Positions 1 through 7,270 of a stretch of 45,483 bases of DNA are shown here, piece after piece. The notes under the pieces are model-generated. The model did no database searches. It was not told the DNA's origin and worked only from the letters and a program-made list of their open reading frames with translations. Within the stretch, counting starts at the first letter, position 1. Each line of letters starts with the position of its first letter. This stretch comes from Lachnospiraceae bacterium (GTDB taxonomy: Bacteria; Bacillota; Clostridia; Lachnospirales; Lachnospiraceae): the NCBI GenBank assembly GCA_017416465.1, contig JAFQCK010000029.1, positions 1-45,483 on the forward strand, read 5' to 3'. The translations under genes and the position numbers were made by a program.

Positions 1-147
1 GGGGTTATCTTTATTGGAATTGGTCTTTTGGTAACTGCTATAATAATCGGTATAACAGATTCAGCATTAAGTTTTATCGCTTTTGCATTGGGATTTATTA
101 TGGGATTGGCGTTACTGATTTATGCAGGAGCAAAATATAACTGCTGA
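1..147 (+). CDS. C-terminal end of a small membrane protein (cut by window start)
   Basis: Frame 1 is open from the first base to a TGA at 145-147, giving 48 residues. They are almost entirely hydrophobic and Gly/Ala/Ile-rich, consistent with one or two membrane helices ending in a short YNC tail. The start lies outside the window, so family and length are unknown. The DNA directly after it looks like decayed coding sequence, so this could also be part of a degraded locus. No function is assigned. Confidence 0.5.
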   Translation, partial: GVIFIGIGLLVTAIIIGITDSALSFIAFALGFIMGLALLIYAGAKYNC

Positions 148-409
148 TAGAGAAGAAAATTCAGTCTTACGAAGAAATTGGAAGCATACGTTTATTTGAA
201 TTCTATAGTGAGGAATATATGCAAGATTTGTATTTTGTAAAAGTAAAATTTTACTCAAATGGTATGAGGAAAGAGCCCCCTTGTATTGATAGGGGAGATA
301 TTCTCCACACTTAGTTGTGGATGATGATGTAGAAATATTTGGGAGTTACTTTTGTAGATGGGAATATTAGTGTATTTGACACTGAAATTGATGCGATAGT
401 AGTAGTGTG
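141..409 (+). pseudogene. Decayed coding remnant
   Basis: A frame beginning CTGCTGATAGAGAAGAAA reads as protein-like sequence (IEKKIQSYEEIGSIRLFEF and so on) up to a TAG at 311-313, with no obvious start codon or ribosome site. Another short stretch (DDDVEIFGSYF) follows, and in a shifted frame VDGNISVFDTEIDAIVVV ends at a TGA near 407. Amino-acid-like composition spread over different frames with stops between them is what a degraded gene looks like. The original product is not recognised. Genuine non-coding DNA is the alternative. Confidence 0.35.
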
Positions 410-611
410 AGGTGTATTAAATGAATAGTAATGAATGTAGGATAATCAAGATAGAAAAGGATGTTCCCAAGCATCGGATGTTAAAATAACCTGAACGTAA
501 TAAAAGAATGATGGATTTAATTATAAAAAATATATTTAAGTAAATAGGAGAAGAAAATTCAAGAATACGTGATAGGTATATAATAAAAACAAATAATTAA
601 CATGTTAAAGG
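410..611. other. Gene-poor stretch with short coding debris
   Basis: No convincing gene is present. A 22-codon open frame (ATG 421 to TAA 489) lacks a good SD. At 548-561 a 14-base string identical to 150-163 (GAGAAGAAAATTCA) recurs. It reads EKKIQEY in one frame, parallel to EKKIQSY in the remnant upstream. This suggests two decayed copies of the same gene start. Confidence 0.3.
548..561 (+). repeat. 14-bp direct repeat, second copy (first at 150-163)
   Basis: The string GAGAAGAAAATTCA occurs at both positions. The downstream bases also partly agree, with TACG a few bases later in each. Translation in the shared frame gives EKKIQ followed by S or E and then Y. It probably reflects duplicated, now decayed, coding sequence. 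Confidence 0.4.
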
Positions 612-640
612 TTACAATGATAATTATCAAGTGATATAAT
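612..640 (+). promoter_or_regulatory. Probable sigma-A promoter for the RhuM-Fic gene
   Basis: A perfect -10 TATAAT at 635-640 is preceded directly by TGA (extended -10, TGn). A weak -35 (TTACAA, 612-617) lies 17 bases upstream. It sits about 40 bases before the likely start codon and directly after decayed DNA, so the downstream gene probably has its own transcription. Confidence 0.5.
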
Positions 641-678
641 ATGTGTAATTGAAATATGAATTGGAGGTTATGAAAGTT

Positions 679-1605
679 ATGAGAAATAATAATGAAATTG
701 TCTTATTTGAGACGAAGGATAAAAGTATAGTTTTGCCTGTTGCAGTAGAGAATGAAACTGTGTGGTTAAGTGCTAACCAAATGGCTGTACTATTTGATAG
801 AGATGAAAAGACTATAAGAAAACATATTAACAATGTTTTTTTAGAAGAAGAGGTTGGAAAAGATAACAACACGCAAAAAATGCGTGTTGAAGGTGTTAAG
901 CAAAGAGTACCGTTTTATACATTGGATGTAATAATTTCTGTTGGTTATCGTGTAAAATCTAAACGTGGTGTAGAATTTAGAAAATGGGCAAATTCGGTAC
1001 TAAAACAATACATTATTAATGGATATGCTGTAAATAATAATCGTATTAATCAATTAGGTGAGGTAATACGAATTATGAAAAGGACTAGTAATTCATTAGA
1101 TAGCAAGCAGGTGTTGGATGTTATAGAAAGATATAATACAGCACTTGAGTTGTTAGATGATTATGATCATCAACGAATAATGCGACCTGAAGGAAATGAA
1201 AGCACATATATTCTTACATATGAAGAATGTAAAGAAGTTATTGCGACAATGCGATTTGGTGCTGAATCTGATTTATTTGGAAGAGAAAAAGATGATTCGT
1301 TTAAAGGAAGTATTGGTAATATTTATCAATCATATGCAGGAGAGGAACTTTATAAAAGTTTAGAAGAAAAAGCTGCTAATTTATTGTATTTCGTAACAAA
1401 AAATCATAGTTTTTTTGATGGAAATAAAAGAATTGCTGCCACAATGTTTCTGTATTTTTTAGATAAAAATGGAGTGCTATTTATTGATGGTGAAAAATTG
1501 ATTGATGACCATACTTTGGTTGCATTGACAATAATGATTGCTGAGTCAAGACCTGATGAAAAAGAAATGATGATAAGTGTTGTTATGAATTGTATTAAGG
1601 GTTAG
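679..1605 (+). CDS. RhuM-Fic/Doc fusion protein (putative toxin-type nucleotidyl/phosphotransferase)
   Basis: The 308-residue protein has two parts. The N-terminal third resembles the RhuM virulence-protein family: a helix-turn-helix-like segment (LSANQMAVLFDRDEKTIRKH) and then the FYTLDVIISVGYRVKSKRG region. The C-terminal half carries a Fic/Doc active-site loop, H243-SFFDGNKR, matching the HxFxDxNKR pattern of Doc-type proteins. In the Fic/Doc superfamily this histidine is catalytic, and members AMPylate or phosphorylate targets such as EF-Tu. The substrate here is unknown. I chose ATG 679 because GGAGG at 663-667 lies 11 bases upstream; ATG 670 is too close to it and ATG 649 has no SD. No separate antitoxin gene is adjacent. 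Family assignment is strong; the toxin role is inferred. Confidence 0.85.
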   Translation: MRNNNEIVLFETKDKSIVLPVAVENETVWLSANQMAVLFDRDEKTIRKHINNVFLEEEVGKDNNTQKMRVEGVKQRVPFYTLDVIISVGYRVKSKRGVEFRKWANSVLKQYIINGYAVNNNRINQLGEVIRIMKRTSNSLDSKQVLDVIERYNTALELLDDYDHQRIMRPEGNESTYILTYEECKEVIATMRFGAESDLFGREKDDSFKGSIGNIYQSYAGEELYKSLEEKAANLLYFVTKNHSFFDGNKRIAATMFLYFLDKNGVLFIDGEKLIDDHTLVALTIMIAESRPDEKEMMISVVMNCIKG

Positions 1606-1635
1606 TTAAAATCGTTTGTAAGGTAACTTAACAGT

Positions 1636-1674
1636 GTGGCTATGCTTAATAAGTGTAGCCACATTTATTGTTTT
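1636..1674 (+). terminator. Rho-independent terminator after the RhuM-Fic gene
   Basis: GTGGCTA (1636-1642) pairs with TAGCCAC (1656-1662), and CTT/AAG can extend the pairing inside the loop. A T-rich tail, ATTTATTGTTTT, follows. The hairpin lies about 30 bases past the stop codon. Confidence 0.65.
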
Positions 1675-1755
1675 GAGATATAATAAAGAATAATATAGAT
1701 TTCAGTTGTCGCAAAATTTGCGATAGCTCAAATATTGAGATAGGAGAGAAGGAAT

Positions 1756-1926
1756 ATGAAAAAGATTAATCATAAATTTGTAGGAATAGTATTTTTGTGT
1801 GGAGCTTTAGCAGAAATTATCTTAGGGATATGTGATAAATCAATATCAACAATTATTTTTGGAGTATTATTTGGATTTATGGGAGTTTTGTATTATACTG
1901 ATAATTATACCAATAATAAGAAATAA
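1756..1926 (+). CDS. Small two-helix membrane protein
   Basis: A 56-residue open frame starts at ATG 1756, six bases after a good SD (GGAGAGAAGG), and ends at TAA 1926. It has a short basic N-terminus (MKKINHK), two hydrophobic segments (about residues 8-25 and 31-47) and a polar tail rich in Asn and Lys, so it is probably an inner-membrane protein with both ends cytoplasmic. It lies 24 bases before the next gene and may be co-transcribed with it. No family is recognised. The SD, start and hydrophobic pattern support a real gene. Confidence 0.6.
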   Translation: MKKINHKFVGIVFLCGALAEIILGICDKSISTIIFGVLFGFMGVLYYTDNYTNNKK

Positions 1927-1950
1927 TTTGATAATAGAAGGAGAAGCAGA

Positions 1951-2697
1951 ATGAGTACATACCATAAAGATTTACCAAGTAGTTGGATAGAAATAATTGA
2001 AAAAGATGAAGTTTTAAAAGAGCTTTTTACAGAATATCATTCTGAATATGAAGCAGTTCCGGAGTTTTTGTTTCAGATGTTAAGAGGGAATATAGAAAAA
2101 CTTAAACCGATATTTGCGTTATACGGAGAGTGTGGTTTAGAAATGTATGAAAAACTTGCAGAAATAGAAGAATTGACTAAGGATACTATGCAAATAGTTG
2201 ATGATGATGGAAATATTGCTTGTGCAGGATATTTTTATATGAAATCTAATTGCGATGAAGAACTGGCAAGGAAATATGTTTTAGAATATATTAAAGCAAT
2301 TAATACTATATATGTAGAAGAATTTGAAGAAGATGCATTAATGTCAGAAGATTTTACTATTGAATTTATTGAAAACAAAGATGCGGGCGAAATAAAGGAA
2401 AAATTACATGAAGCGTGGGTTAATGGAGAACCATACTTACCTGAAATTGATATGTATGAGGGTATAGGAGATTGGTTTATTTACTTGGAGTCTAAAGAGG
2501 GGGGCGAAGAATTGGACTCATTATTTGATGAAGCATTATATCACATTAGTAATGACTATTATTTATCGCATTATATTTCATGGTCAGTGAAAGATATGCC
2601 TAACATGAACAATCCATTTTTGCCATATTATAAATTATGGTGTATGGGACTTGAAGTGAGTTTTGTAGAAAAAGACAAGGTTTTAGTTTTTAAATAA
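1951..2697 (+). CDS. Hypothetical acidic cytoplasmic protein
   Basis: This 248-residue protein has no signal peptide or membrane segment. It is strongly acidic, with many Glu/Asp including runs such as EEFEEDALMSED, and rich in aromatics, with a C-terminal half containing GDWFIYLESK and a Tyr/Trp-rich stretch near the end. The start ATG follows AAGGAGAAGCAG, a good ribosome site. No catalytic motif or known fold is recognised. Acidic orphan proteins in accessory regions are often immunity or anti-toxin factors, but nothing here proves that. The gene is intact and shares orientation with both neighbours. Confidence 0.7.
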   Translation: MSTYHKDLPSSWIEIIEKDEVLKELFTEYHSEYEAVPEFLFQMLRGNIEKLKPIFALYGECGLEMYEKLAEIEELTKDTMQIVDDDGNIACAGYFYMKSNCDEELARKYVLEYIKAINTIYVEEFEEDALMSEDFTIEFIENKDAGEIKEKLHEAWVNGEPYLPEIDMYEGIGDWFIYLESKEGGEELDSLFDEALYHISNDYYLSHYISWSVKDMPNMNNPFLPYYKLWCMGLEVSFVEKDKVLVFK

Positions 2698-2743
2698 TAA
2701 TACTATAGAAATGTAAAAAATCTCAAAAGATATTGGAGAATAT

Positions 2744-3529
2744 ATGAATAACGTTAATAAAACTTTATACATACCTTTATATGGAAAAGCTTATGTTAGT
2801 CATAAAGGTATTATTCTGGAAGATAAAAAGGCAGAAGAAATATGGGAGAAGGAAGGATTTAAGTTAAAAGGTAAATCAAAATCAAAGTGGCTTGCATATT
2901 ATATGGGAATGCGTTCAAAAGTATTTGATAACTGGTTGATAGAACAAATGAACAAAGACAAAGATGCAATTATTATTCATATTGGTTGTGGAATGGATAG
3001 CAGAATTAATAGAGTAGGAACTAATAATCATGATTGGTATGATGTCGATTTTCCTAGCGTTATTGATGAAAGAAAGAAGTATTATAAAGAAACTGATAAA
3101 TATCATATGATTAAATCAGATGTACGAGAAAATGATTTAGCTAAAAAGCTTCCTAAAAACAAGAACGCAATTATTGTAATGGAAGGCGTGAGTATGTATT
3201 TTAGGCTCACTGAGCTTAAGAAATTATTGAAAGAATTAGAAACACATTTTAATAAAATAAATATATTAATGGATTGTTATACTGAGTTTGCTGCTAAGGC
3301 TTCAAAGTATAAAAATCCAATTAATGATGTTGGAGTTACCAGCGTATATGGAATTGATAATCCTAAAGTATTAGAAGAGAATACCAATATTATATACATA
3401 AAAGAATATGAAATGACACCTGATAGTTTGGTGAATGAATTAAAAGGTATGGAAAAAATTATTTTTAAGAATGTGTTTGGTGGTGGATTTTCCAAGAAAA
3501 TGTATAGATTGTATGAATTTTGTAATTAA
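2744..3529 (+). CDS. LCMT/PpmA-family class I SAM-dependent methyltransferase
   Basis: The 261-residue protein matches the leucine carboxyl methyltransferase-like family (Ppm1/TcmP type) found in bacterial accessory and secondary-metabolism loci. Near residue 80 is the SAM-binding glycine loop HIGCGMDSR, followed by the acidic ribose-binding strand WYDVDFPSVIDERKKYY, where the DVDxP pattern is diagnostic. Later come a DVRENDL segment and the IIVMEGVSMYFR motif typical of this family. It probably transfers a methyl group to a carboxyl or hydroxyl of a small molecule; the substrate cannot be read from the sequence. SD sequence is weak (TATTGGAGAATAT). The gene appears complete. Confidence 0.8.
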   Translation: MNNVNKTLYIPLYGKAYVSHKGIILEDKKAEEIWEKEGFKLKGKSKSKWLAYYMGMRSKVFDNWLIEQMNKDKDAIIIHIGCGMDSRINRVGTNNHDWYDVDFPSVIDERKKYYKETDKYHMIKSDVRENDLAKKLPKNKNAIIVMEGVSMYFRLTELKKLLKELETHFNKINILMDCYTEFAAKASKYKNPINDVGVTSVYGIDNPKVLEENTNIIYIKEYEMTPDSLVNELKGMEKIIFKNVFGGGFSKKMYRLYEFCN

Positions 3530-3559
3530 TTAAGTATAAAACAGATAAATAAGAAATAA

Positions 3560-3627
3560 TAGGATGGTAACAAATAATAGGTATCCAACTAAAATAAGAT
3601 AATGAATAAGTAGTAGGATGGTAACAA
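3560..3627 (+). repeat. Pair of 14-bp direct repeats upstream of metF
   Basis: TAGGATGGTAACAA occurs at 3560-3573 and again at 3614-3627, 54 bases apart, in the 154-base gap before metF. Flanking AATAA/AGTA-type bases are also similar. It may be a local duplication or a pair of regulator-binding sites. No SAM riboswitch or T-box features are visible in the gap. Confidence 0.5.
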
Positions 3628-3683
3628 GGAACAAATTCGCAATGTATAGCAAATATTGAAAAAAGAAAAGAGAGGTAAAGATT

Positions 3684-4532
3684 TTGACACATACATCACA
3701 TTATAAACAAACATTATCATTAGAGGTATTTCCGCCTAAAAAGGAAGATGAATTTGAAGCTGTGTATGAGCTATTAAATAAGTTCAGCGTTTTAAAACCC
3801 GAATTTATTAGTGTTACTTATGGAGCCGGTGGAAGTAATTCAAAAAAAACAGTAGACATTGCGTCTTATATTCAGAATACATTACATATACCTGCGCTTG
3901 CACATATGACATGTGTAGGAAATAAAAAGGAAGATATTTTAAGTGTATATGAGGAATTAAAGAAAGCTAATGTATCAAAAGTATTAGCACTTCGTGGCGA
4001 CAGACCAAAATATATGAGTGACGAGCAATTTGAAAGTAGGGATTTTGCACACGCAAGTGATATGATTGGCTTTTTAAAAGAAAATACTGATTTAGAGATT
4101 GCAGCAGCATGTTATCCTGAAAAACATCCTGAATCTTTTAGCTTGGAAGCAGATTTACAATTTCTTAAATTAAAACAGGAAGCCGGTGCAGATTCTCTTA
4201 TAACACAAATGTTTTTTGATAATGATGATTTTTATAATTTTAGAGATAAAGCAATTAGAAGAGGTATAACTTTGCCAATTCATGCGGGCATTATGCCTAT
4301 TACAAGTGCAAAGCAAATTGGAACCACAATTTCATTATCAGGCTCAAGTGTTCCGAAAGCACTTGCAGATATTATAGCAAAATATGGAGATAATCCTGAT
4401 GATATGAGAAAAGCAGGTATTGATTATTGTATAAGACAGATTATTGATTTAAAACAAGTGGGCGTAGATGGTATCCATATTTATTCTATGAATAAACCAA
4501 AGACTACAGCTGAAATTGTGGAAGCAATTTAA
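3684..4532 (+). CDS. metF: Methylenetetrahydrofolate reductase (MetF)
   Basis: A 282-residue flavoprotein-type enzyme of full length for bacterial MetF. It reduces 5,10-methylene-THF to 5-methyl-THF, the methyl donor for methionine synthesis. Family features are visible in order: SLEVFPPKKEDE near the N-terminus, FISVTYGAGGSN (pterin/FAD region), AHMTCVG, LALRGDRPK, AACYPEKHPES, and the C-terminal QMFFDNDDFYNF and HAGIMPI motifs. It starts at TTG 3684, eight bases after AGAGAGG; no ATG fits. A second MTHFR domain is encoded at 11187-12998, so the organism appears to carry two. The gene is flanked by accessory genes, without other methionine genes adjacent. Confidence 0.93.
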   Translation: MTHTSHYKQTLSLEVFPPKKEDEFEAVYELLNKFSVLKPEFISVTYGAGGSNSKKTVDIASYIQNTLHIPALAHMTCVGNKKEDILSVYEELKKANVSKVLALRGDRPKYMSDEQFESRDFAHASDMIGFLKENTDLEIAAACYPEKHPESFSLEADLQFLKLKQEAGADSLITQMFFDNDDFYNFRDKAIRRGITLPIHAGIMPITSAKQIGTTISLSGSSVPKALADIIAKYGDNPDDMRKAGIDYCIRQIIDLKQVGVDGIHIYSMNKPKTTAEIVEAI

Positions 4533-4565
4533 AATTTTAATATATATATACGAGGTTACAAAGAT

Positions 4566-4961
4566 ATGATGGATAATAAAGAAATTGTAATAAAATTTTT
4601 TGATGAAGGTTACACAAATAAAAATTATGATTATATAATGGGATGTGTTTCTGAAAATTACTATGACCATAGTCCTGCCAATGCAAGGAGTAATGCAGAT
4701 ACTGTTGGAATCTTAAAATTGGTGGCTGAACAATTTTCGGAATTAAAAGCAGAGGTTATAGATGTATTTGGTGAAAATAATATGGTAGCAGTAAGGGTAC
4801 GATTTGAGGGGATTCATACAGGAATATGTATGGGAATACCGGCAACGGGCAAGAAAATCTCTTTTGAGGCTTTGGAATATTTCAAAGTTAATGATAAGAA
4901 AATTGTGGAATCTTGGGGATACTGGCCAGATAAAGAAATAGAATATAAGCTTCTTAACTAA
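4566..4961 (+). CDS. SnoaL-like (NTF2-fold) protein
   Basis: 131 residues, the usual size for a SnoaL-like/ester cyclase domain. Typical features are the N-terminal helix IVIKFFDEGYTNKNYDYI, the YYDHSP strand, and a second half with VRFEGIHTG, GIPATGKKISFEALEYFKV and IVESWGYWPD, a standard pattern in this cone-shaped fold. Family members include polyketide cyclases and many uncharacterised stress or detoxification proteins, so no substrate can be assigned. It lies 33 bases after metF with an SD-like GAGGTTACAAAG before the ATG, and the truncated DUF1349 gene begins 3 bases after its stop. Confidence 0.8.
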   Translation: MMDNKEIVIKFFDEGYTNKNYDYIMGCVSENYYDHSPANARSNADTVGILKLVAEQFSELKAEVIDVFGENNMVAVRVRFEGIHTGICMGIPATGKKISFEALEYFKVNDKKIVESWGYWPDKEIEYKLLN

Positions 4962-4964
4962 AAA

Positions 4965-5378
4965 ATGATTTTTATAAATCAAAAGAGTGGTGTGGTTATG
5001 TATCTTGACAGTGAAAATTGGTTGAAAGGTTCAATAGAATATGAAAATGAAACCTTTCAACATTTAGGAAGTGTTGTTACAAATAATGGTTATTCTGATT
5101 GGGCAACTACAGAGATTGATGCTTCAATAAAAACAATGTGGTACGGATTTAGTCGTAGAGTTGACGATTATTGCCTTGAATGTTCAGAAGATGGAATAAC
5201 TTATAAACAAATGCGTATTTGTCATATGTGGAATGGCGGTGGTACGGTTCAATTTGGAATTTATGCGTGTAGTCCTGAGAATTCATCATTTAAAGCTACA
5301 TTTACAAATATGGAAGTAACAGAATGTAAATGGTTGGCACACGATGGCCAACAGCCTGATGAGGATTTGAAATTATAA
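4965..5378 (+). CDS. DUF1349-family protein, N-terminally truncated
   Basis: The 137 residues match the C-terminal two thirds of the DUF1349 (concanavalin-like, often YesU-related) family: YLDSENWLKGSIEYEN, SVVTNNGYSDWAT, MWYGFSRRVDDYCLECSEDG, FGIYACSPENSSFKATF. Full-length members are about 190-200 residues, so some 50-60 N-terminal residues (the first strands of the sandwich) are missing. The reading begins mid-domain, 3 bases after the SnoaL-like gene. A start at ATG 4998, following GTGGTGTGG, is equally possible. The start of the gene was probably lost by deletion, and whether the remainder folds is doubtful. It could be a pseudogene. Confidence 0.75.
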   Translation: MIFINQKSGVVMYLDSENWLKGSIEYENETFQHLGSVVTNNGYSDWATTEIDASIKTMWYGFSRRVDDYCLECSEDGITYKQMRICHMWNGGGTVQFGIYACSPENSSFKATFTNMEVTECKWLAHDGQQPDEDLKL

Positions 5379-5421
5379 ATTGATGAGTATATAAATATTT
5401 GAACTAAAAAAGGAATAAGAA

Positions 5422-5859
5422 ATGAATACTACAATAAGAAAGATGAATATAGAAGATAAATATACTGTTATTGAAATGATGAAGGTATTTTATACTTCAC
5501 CGGCAGTGTTAAGTAATGGTTCAGAAGAAATTTTTGAAAATGATGTAGAGAATTGCATAAATGATAGTCCGTATTTAGAAGGATATGTTTTTGAAAATTT
5601 CGAAGAAATACAAGGGTATGCAATGATTGCAAAAAGCTTTTCGACAGAATTTGGTAAACCATGTATTTGGATAGAAGATTTGTATATAAAAGAAGAATAT
5701 AGGAGTATGGGGATTGGAAGCGAGTTTTTTGAGTATATACAAGAGAAATATTTAAATTGTATATTTAGGTTAGAGGTAGAAGAGGAGAATGAAAAAGCTA
5801 TAAGAGTATATAAAAAATGTGGATTTGAAGTATTGCCTTATATGGAAATGAAAAAGTAA
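5422..5859 (+). CDS. GNAT-family N-acetyltransferase
   Basis: A 145-residue GCN5-related acetyltransferase using acetyl-CoA. The family's core is visible: IRKMNIEDKYTVIEMM at the N-terminus, strand 4 IWIEDLYIKEEYR, the pyrophosphate-binding motif A (RSMGIG, about residues 94-99), and the C-terminal NEKAIRVYKKCGFE motif B. Length is normal for a stand-alone GNAT. The acceptor substrate cannot be predicted. An SD, AAAGGAATAAGA, precedes the ATG. It lies 18 bases before the broken phosphatase gene. Confidence 0.88.
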   Translation: MNTTIRKMNIEDKYTVIEMMKVFYTSPAVLSNGSEEIFENDVENCINDSPYLEGYVFENFEEIQGYAMIAKSFSTEFGKPCIWIEDLYIKEEYRSMGIGSEFFEYIQEKYLNCIFRLEVEEENEKAIRVYKKCGFEVLPYMEMKK

Positions 5860-5877
5860 AAGGAGAAGTTTGTATTA

Positions 5878-6451
5878 ATGACAAGTATATATTTCGTTAG
5901 ACATGCAAAACCAAATCACGCCCATGAAGATGATAGAACAAGACCTTTAACAGAAGAAGGTATTAATGATGCAAAGCAAGTTGCAGAGGTACTTTCTGAT
6001 GTAAATTTAAATTATGCCGTATCAAGTCCATATAAAAGAAGTATTGATACAATTAAGGAATGTGTAAAATTACATAATCTTATAGTTGATACTGATGAAA
6101 GGTTTAGAGAGCGTGAAAAAGGTGTTAATGGAAATAATATAGAGATGTTTAATAAGCGTTGGAATGATTTTAATTACCATGAAGAAGGTGGGGAATCACT
6201 AAGAATGGTTCAGGATAGAAATATAGAGGCTTTATTTGAACTTTTAGATAAGCATAAAGACGAGAATATTATTGTAGGAACTCATGGGACAGCGCTTAGT
6301 ACAATTTTTAAATTATTTTGATAATGATTTTTTATGTGAGGAATTTCTTAGAATTATTGATTATATGCCTTATATAATAAGATTAGATTTTGAAGGTAGA
6401 GAATGTGTAGCTAAGGAAGAAATATTAATTGTTGAAAAAGAATATAAATAG
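5878..6451 (+). pseudogene. Histidine phosphatase (phosphoglycerate mutase-like), frameshifted
   Basis: The N-terminus carries the RHG-type catalytic motif FVRHAKPNH, then SSPYKRSIDTI and the second catalytic histidine region IIVGTHGTALS. The frame then stops at TGA 6319. Skipping one T in the run 6305-6309 restores TILNYFDNDFLCEEFLRI, and the reading continues with family-like sequence to TAG 6449-6451. The repaired protein would be 190 residues, a normal length. A single T inserted in a homopolymer therefore removes the last 43 or so residues. The cause could be a real mutation, phase variation or a sequencing error. Both catalytic histidines lie before the break. Confidence 0.85.
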
Positions 6452-6468
6452 GAAACTGAAGTAGGTGA

Positions 6469-6906
6469 ATGTTTATGGAATGGTTAAATATATTTGGATT
6501 AATTTTTATCATTATTATAATGGTTCCAAACATTATATATGCCATAAAATGTAAAGAGGGTTTTGAGAATAAATGTAATAATAAGAAGGTTGAAATGATA
6601 GAACAAATTGGAAGATTTGGTTGTTTTGGCTTTATGATTTTTAATATTCCGGGAACTTGGTTTGGATGGTGGTCTGATGAGGCGTTTGCAATATATTTGA
6701 TTGTAAATGTGATTCTTATAATGGCTTATTGTATAATATGGGTAGTTTGTTTTAAGAAAAATAGTGTTTTTAGAGCACTGGCGTTATCTGTTATTCCATC
6801 ATGTATTTTTTTGTTTAGTGGAATAATGATGAGATCGGTATTGTTGATTATAATGTCAGTTCTTTTTGGACCTAGTCATATTATGATATCTTATAAAAAT
6901 GTTTAA
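6469..6906 (+). CDS. Four-helix membrane protein of unknown function
   Basis: 145 residues with four predicted membrane segments: about residues 6-25, a Gly/Phe-rich GRFGCFGFMIFNIPGTW segment, 82-102, and a C-terminal pair around 107-138. A cytoplasmic loop with Lys/Asn (CKEGFENKCNNKKVEMIEQ) lies between the first two. ATG 6469 and ATG 6475 are both possible; the upstream GTAGGTGA is a modest ribosome site. I think this is a family of small membrane proteins common in Clostridia, but no function is known to me. It lies 17 bases after the broken phosphatase. Confidence 0.7.
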   Translation: MFMEWLNIFGLIFIIIIMVPNIIYAIKCKEGFENKCNNKKVEMIEQIGRFGCFGFMIFNIPGTWFGWWSDEAFAIYLIVNVILIMAYCIIWVVCFKKNSVFRALALSVIPSCIFLFSGIMMRSVLLIIMSVLFGPSHIMISYKNV

Positions 6907-6926
6907 GAAAGTTAGATGTATCATCA

Positions 6927-7265
6927 TTGAAACATAAATTAATAAAAATTATAGGTATGGATAAAAGTATGAAGAATTTTGTTATTTTAGATGAGTTGTT
7001 AAACTCAGATTTGGTTATTTTTTTAATATTTGGAACTATTATAACCTTTATAATAGGATTATTGGTGAAAAAAAGTAAGAAAAAAATTATTGCTACAATT
7101 GTACTATTAATTGTTTATTTTGGTTGCGAAATTTTAATTAAAATACAAAATCATTATATGATGGAATTTTTATTATTGTTTTCAGGGATAATTGCACTTG
7201 GGGGTGTAATAGGTTTTGGAATAAGTATGTTATTTGTACGCAAAAGAAAAGATAAAGGAATATAG
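6927..7265 (+). CDS. Small membrane protein, start uncertain
   Basis: The open frame encodes up to 112 residues with three hydrophobic segments (about LVIFLIFGTIITFIIGLLV, IIATIVLLIVYFG and a C-terminal LLLFSGIIALGGVIGFGISML), each followed by Lys/Arg-rich turns as expected for cytoplasmic loops. TTG 6927 gives the longest reading. ATG 6957 (after ATTATAGGT) or ATG 6969 would remove 10 or 14 residues and are reasonable alternatives. Nothing suggests a specific role. It stops 5 bases before the YbaK-type gene, suggesting co-transcription. Confidence 0.55.
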   Translation: MKHKLIKIIGMDKSMKNFVILDELLNSDLVIFLIFGTIITFIIGLLVKKSKKKIIATIVLLIVYFGCEILIKIQNHYMMEFLLLFSGIIALGGVIGFGISMLFVRKRKDKGI

Positions 7266-7270
7266 AAATT

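Noticed and set aside
421-489. 22-codon open frame as a small gene
   Set aside because: It has no convincing ribosome site and lies among decayed coding fragments; chance occurrence is more likely.
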